64,000 nt of DNA from Vibrio neonatus (GTDB lineage: Bacteria; Pseudomonadota; Gammaproteobacteria; Enterobacterales; Vibrionaceae): NCBI RefSeq assembly GCF_024346975.1, contig NZ_AP024885.1, forward strand, positions 372,001-436,000, read 5' to 3'. Numbering within the stretch: position 1 is the stretch's first letter; each line of letters begins with the position of its first letter. Shown in pieces: positions 61,077 through 64,000 of this stretch. A program made the translations under genes and the position numbers. The notes beneath the pieces were generated by a model, which saw only the letters and a program-made list of their open reading frames with translations, did no database searches and was not told the DNA's origin.

Positions 61077-61541
61077 ATGAAAGTAAAAGTTTTAAGTGCG
61101 ATATTGTTGAGCTCTACGCTCTTATTTGGGTGCGCTTCAATATGTAATGCTCCGTGGGATACGGCATCAGCGACATCAAGTGTCGAACAGACTAAAGTGA
61201 CATTAGATGCAAATATGTGGGGCAATAAAATGCCGACTATTGGTGAGAGTGCTGCATCTGCTCCGTTACATGGTAATTTAGTATTAAGCTCAGATAAGAC
61301 TATCCCAGCCGATCTCGCGGTGACGGCTATCTGGGTTCGTTATGCAGGTGAAACCTTCCTTATTGATGAAGAAGCATTTGATGTTGAAGCTATCAATGAG
61401 AAACAGTGGAAAATCTCTTTCAAACAAGACCAAGCCTTTAATGACAATGCCGCAGCTGCAGATGTTGCCGTTGAGCTAAAAGGTGAAACGCAAAAAGTAT
61501 GGTTGATTGATAAAGCGGTAGATGTGGATGCCGTTTATTAA
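61077..61541 (+). CDS. Small putative lipoprotein of unknown function
   Basis: 154-residue protein with a signal peptide and lipobox LLFGC (cysteine about 19), so probably lipid-anchored. The mature part is acidic, and the pattern of alternating hydrophobic residues (for example LAVTAIWVRYAGETFLIDEE) suggests a beta-rich domain of about 100 residues. I do not recognise a named family. It starts two bases after the arcB stop and is therefore very probably co-transcribed with arcB, which does not prove a link in function. Confidence 0.75.
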   Translation: MKVKVLSAILLSSTLLFGCASICNAPWDTASATSSVEQTKVTLDANMWGNKMPTIGESAASAPLHGNLVLSSDKTIPADLAVTAIWVRYAGETFLIDEEAFDVEAINEKQWKISFKQDQAFNDNAAAADVAVELKGETQKVWLIDKAVDVDAVY

Positions 61542-61593
61542 TTTATTGTCGCGGATGCTCAAGCTATAAAGCTAAGCTAAAACACTAGACCTA

Positions 61594-61624
61594 AAAAAAC
61601 CCAGCTTAAAAACTGGGTTTTCTT
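61594..61624. terminator. Bidirectional terminator between arcB unit and arcA
   Basis: AAAACCCAG and CTGGGTTTT pair across an eight-base loop, with A-run and T-run flanks usable on both strands. Confidence 0.75.
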
Positions 61625-61644
61625 ATAATCAATGCAAGGATTGA

Positions 61645-62361
61645 TTATGCGTCTAAATCACCACAAAAACGGTAGCCTTCACCGTGAATAGTCGCGATAA
61701 TTTCAGGAGTACCTGCAACTGATTCAAAGTGTTTACGAATACGGCGAATCGTAACGTCTACAGTACGGTCATGAGGTTTAAGCTCACGTCCTGTCATTTT
61801 CTTCAATAATTCTGCGCGAGTTTGGATTTTTCCTGGGTGCTCACAGAAGTGCAGTAATGCACGGAATTCTGAGCGAGGAAGTTTGTAGCTTTCGTTATTT
61901 GGGTTAACCAAAGAACGGCTGTTAATGTCTAGAACCCAACCGTTGAATGTGTATTTTTCAACGTTTTTGCTCTCTTCGCCTTCTTTACTTACGCTCATTG
62001 AACGAGATAGAAGGTTACGAGCACGAATCGTTAATTCACGTGGGTTGAAAGGTTTAGTGATGTAATCATCAGCACCGATCTCAAGTCCTAAAATCTTATC
62101 GACTTCATTGTCGCGGCCAGTAAGGAACATAAGAGCAACATTCGCTTGCTCTCTTAGTTCACGAGCTAAAAGTAAGCCGTTTTTGCCTGGTAAATTGATA
62201 TCCATGATCACCAAGTTTACTGGATTTTCAGAAATCACTTGATGCATAGAGTCGCCATCTGTTGCTTCGAATACGCTGTATCCTTCTGCTTCAAATATGC
62301 TTTTTAGTGTACTACGAGTTACTTGTTCGTCTTCAACAATAAGAATGTTAGGGGTTTGCAT
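61645..62361 (-). CDS. arcA: Aerobic respiration control response regulator ArcA
   Basis: OmpR-type response regulator, partner of ArcB, controlling respiratory and TCA genes under low oxygen. The 238 residues match E. coli ArcA (238) in length. The receiver domain has acidic pocket E10/D11, phosphorylation site D54 ([12 protein letters not shown]), T in LTGRD and K in ITKPF. The winged helix ends with [11 protein letters not shown]. The gene is convergent with arcB and its lipoprotein gene, the two partners within 0.6 kb. Confidence 0.97.
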   Translation of the reverse strand: MQTPNILIVEDEQVTRSTLKSIFEAEGYSVFEATDGDSMHQVISENPVNLVIMDINLPGKNGLLLARELREQANVALMFLTGRDNEVDKILGLEIGADDYITKPFNPRELTIRARNLLSRSMSVSKEGEESKNVEKYTFNGWVLDINSRSLVNPNNESYKLPRSEFRALLHFCEHPGKIQTRAELLKKMTGRELKPHDRTVDVTIRRIRKHFESVAGTPEIIATIHGEGYRFCGDLDA

Positions 62362-62556
62362 TGGCTCTACCTAAACTATGTGTAATTGATTTTTATTAAT
62401 AAATTCTAGGCAAAAAATAACATCAAGGTAATCATTTGTGTGCGTTTGTAATGCATTCGATGATTTCATTGCACCTTAACATCCCCCTCCTTGGAAATTT
62501 TACAAGGTACCTAAAAATCCAACAGTACCTTTCATTCTTGGCCAAATTAATTGCGT

Positions 62557-62585
62557 ATCATACCGACTTAACAGCTTTCTAACAA
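62557..62585 (-). promoter_or_regulatory. Candidate promoter of arcA
   Basis: On the minus strand TTGTTA (62585-62580) and TATGAT (62562-62557) are 17 bases apart, predicting a start near 62550. Confidence 0.5.
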
Positions 62586-62613
62586 TCAAATGCTGTTCAT
62601 TTATTTTACTTTA

Positions 62614-62627
62614 TTGATTTAAATCAA
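62614..62627 (-). promoter_or_regulatory. FNR-binding site upstream of arcA
   Basis: TTGATTTAAATCAA is a perfect match to the FNR consensus TTGAT-N4-ATCAA. Its centre lies about 70 bases upstream of the predicted arcA start, a classical class I activator position. E. coli arcA is also FNR-activated. Confidence 0.7.
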
Positions 62628-62766
62628 TGGTTAATTTTAACAAATAAGTGAAAACAGCTCTAGATTCTGTGATCAATATCGATATTTCGTGCTGGGCGTT
62701 AGTATTCATTAAATAAGAACAAGGTGCAATAGTTGCATTAGTGTGAAATTTGTACGTAAATCACAT

Positions 62767-63279
62767 TTAAAAGCTAAAACCAAGCCTTACTTCTATGGCA
62801 CTTTGCCACTCTTCATAGTCTAAAGTAGCCTTCAAATTTAGACTTTCAGTTAACATATATTGGCCTGATAATTCAGCCCCCATATAGTCGCTAATGCTTA
62901 CAGCCTCTACGTCTGGCGAGGCATAGATGGCACTATTTAAAGAGAGTTTGTTACTGAAATGATAGTTCACACCACTTAGAAAGTTGCGACTTGAATGGCG
63001 CTCAGCTGAGCTGGAAATTCGTGTTGCAACATAAAGATCGATATTTTCGAAAACTGAGTATGCATAGCCGGTATCAACGCGCCATTCATCAAATTGCTCT
63101 CCCGAACTCGGCGTCGCAGACATAAATAGGCGATGTGGGGATTGGCTATTTAGTGCATGGGGAGTTGAGTCTTGTGTCACCGCTGGCTCAAAGTCTGGAG
63201 CACTATAGGCGGTTGAGGTGAAAAGGATTGATAGAGTGGACACAATCAAAAGCAGTTGATAACGAAAAAGTAATCGCAT
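62767..63279 (-). CDS. Putative small outer membrane protein
   Basis: 170-residue exported protein of unknown function. A signal peptide (about 1-26, ending in AYSA) is followed by a short variable region. From about residue 65 a series of amphipathic beta-strand-like segments appears (DTGYAYSVFENIDLYVATRI, NYHFSNKLSLNSAIYAS, GAELSGQYML, LNLKATLDYEEW). The protein ends in GFSF, with a terminal phenylalanine as in BAM-assembled outer membrane proteins. I do not recognise a specific family. It is transcribed away from thrLA, on the same strand as arcA. Confidence 0.75.
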   Translation of the reverse strand: MRLLFRYQLLLIVSTLSILFTSTAYSAPDFEPAVTQDSTPHALNSQSPHRLFMSATPSSGEQFDEWRVDTGYAYSVFENIDLYVATRISSSAERHSSRNFLSGVNYHFSNKLSLNSAIYASPDVEAVSISDYMGAELSGQYMLTESLNLKATLDYEEWQSAIEVRLGFSF

Positions 63280-63484
63280 TTTGTCCCCTTATTCATCCTT
63301 GAAGAGTATCAATTATGGATGTGGATAACAGGAATTGCCATTGTTACGCATATAATTAATTTGTTTATCATATGTTATTGCAATGATGACAGTTCTTATT
63401 TCAAATTTTTAGGTTTGATGTCTATACTTTTCTCCCATTTTTGTTGATGAAAATAGGAATTTGTCCATTTTTGTTAATTTATCA

Positions 63485-63490
63485 TTGACG
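63485..63490 (+). promoter_or_regulatory. Possible -35 element of the thr operon
   Basis: TTGACG lies 60 bases before the leader peptide. No good -10 is found at the standard spacing, so the promoter assignment is tentative. Confidence 0.3.
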
Positions 63491-63550
63491 AATTAAAGCA
63501 AAATAGGTAATTCTAGAGTTAGACATATTTAGAAAACAGATAGAACAGTA

Positions 63551-63622
63551 ATGCAAAACACACGTAGCCTGATTACCCGAATCATTATTACCGACACCAC
63601 CAGTGTTGGGGCAGGCTGCTGA
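63551..63622 (+). CDS. thrL: thr operon leader peptide
   Basis: A 23-codon frame that contains five threonine and four isoleucine codons concentrated in ITRIIITDTT. The clustered Thr/Ile codons let ribosome stalling report on charged tRNA-Thr and tRNA-Ile. It is followed 14 bases later by an attenuator hairpin and then by thrA. Too short for standard gene finding, but the codon content and position identify it securely. Confidence 0.9.
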   Translation: MQNTRSLITRIIITDTTSVGAGC

Positions 63623-63636
63623 AAGAAAACTTTTAC

Positions 63637-63674
63637 AAAAAAGGCCTGTATCCCACCAGATACAGGCCTTTTTT
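63637..63674 (+). terminator. thr operon attenuator
   Basis: AAGGCCTGTATC and GATACAGGCCTT form a 12-bp stem with a six-base loop followed by six T's. Located between thrL and thrA, it is the transcription attenuator. Confidence 0.92.
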
Positions 63675-63703
63675 ATTGCAATTTTTAGCTCAGGGAGAAT
63701 GGA

Positions 63704-64000
63704 ATGCGAGTATTGAAGTTTGGAGGATCGTCGTTATCGGATGCAGACAGGTTTTTGCGTGCGGCGAACATTATCGCAAGTAATGCGGATCAAGAAGAAT
63801 TGGCGGTAGTTTTATCTGCTCCAGGAAAAACCACCAATAAACTAGTCGCAATTATCAACTCTGCGCTAGAGAAACAAGATGTAGAACCTCTAATCAATGA
63901 GTTACGAAATTCTTTTATAGAATTATCGAACAACATCAAACAAGAGCTGCCTCATATTCAGTTAGACGCTTTCTCGGCTCAAGTTGAAGAGTCTCTAGCG
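63704..64000 (+). CDS. thrA: Bifunctional aspartokinase/homoserine dehydrogenase I, 3' end missing
   Basis: First enzyme of threonine synthesis: phosphorylates aspartate and, through its C-terminal part, reduces aspartate semialdehyde to homoserine. Only the first 99 codons are in the window. The start MRVLKFGGSSLSDADRFLRA contains the aspartokinase KFGGSS motif. Bifunctionality and identity as thrA rather than metL or lysC are inferred from the threonine leader and attenuator directly upstream. The ATG at 63699 is out of frame and stops after five codons; 63704 has AGGGAG upstream. Confidence 0.93.
   Translation, partial: MRVLKFGGSSLSDADRFLRAANIIASNADQEELAVVLSAPGKTTNKLVAIINSALEKQDVEPLINELRNSFIELSNNIKQELPHIQLDAFSAQVEESLA

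Larger units (their letters stand above)
62362..62766 (-). other. Long arcA upstream region
   Basis: This 405-bp gap has no gene. It contains a candidate promoter and FNR site for arcA (listed separately), which would give an mRNA leader of about 190 bases. The part nearer the outer membrane protein gene holds an inverted TGTGA-N14-TCACA (62742-62765) of unclear role. Confidence 0.45.

Noticed and set aside
62742..62765. CRP site (TGTGA...TCACA)
   Set aside because: The half-sites are 14 bases apart instead of six, and it lies at the 3' end of the outer membrane protein gene.

Overview
The window comes from a Vibrionaceae-type gammaproteobacterium, most likely a Vibrio. Protein families and gene order support this. 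The division and cell wall (dcw) cluster runs rsmH to lpxC without ddl and is followed by a DciA-type (DUF721) gene instead of secM. arcB and arcA are close neighbours, and gltBD-yhcC-arcB and arcA-thrL-thrA form one block. All calls come from reading the sequence and recalling family features; no database search was run.

Layout. 1-3.8 kb: 3' part of parE, then parC (topoisomerase IV). 3.9-7.0 kb, minus strand: envelope proteases degS and degQ, then zapG, divergent from zapE. 8.3-13.5 kb: rplM-rpsI, the cytochrome bc1 operon petABC, and sspAB. 13.6-17.2 kb, minus strand: lpoA-yraN-diaA-dolP, divergent from rsmI. 18.2-18.6 kb: RNase P RNA (rnpB). 18.8-35.4 kb: the dcw cluster rsmH-ftsL-ftsI-murE-murF-mraY-murD-ftsW-murG-murC-ftsQ-ftsA-ftsZ-lpxC, largely with overlapping or near-abutting genes. 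35.5-39.5 kb: dciA (minus), secA and mutT. 39.5-45.2 kb: dapB, then carAB behind a long regulatory leader. 45.4-49.0 kb: a TSUP permease, a convergent LysR regulator overlapping its 3' end, a TRIC-type channel, mtnN and a DUF1499 lipoprotein. 49.0-51.0 kb: a small accessory interval with a 23-bp tandem repeat array, a DUF4143-type ATPase and a MITE-like long imperfect hairpin. 51.1-57.1 kb, minus strand: gltB-gltD. 57.6-62.4 kb: yhcC, arcB, a small lipoprotein gene and convergent arcA. 62.8-64 kb: a small outer-membrane-type protein, the threonine leader peptide with attenuator, and the start of thrA.

Most of the window is conserved housekeeping DNA: chromosome segregation, envelope quality control, translation, respiration, peptidoglycan synthesis and division, Sec export, carbamoyl phosphate and glutamate synthesis, and redox control. 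I saw no large undescribed system. The observations most worth a second look are the 49.0-51.0 kb accessory interval, the ArcB sensor lacking one of the two E. coli redox cysteines, the well-positioned FNR site upstream of arcA, regulatory hairpins in several leaders, and two small lineage-specific envelope proteins beside arcB and arcA.
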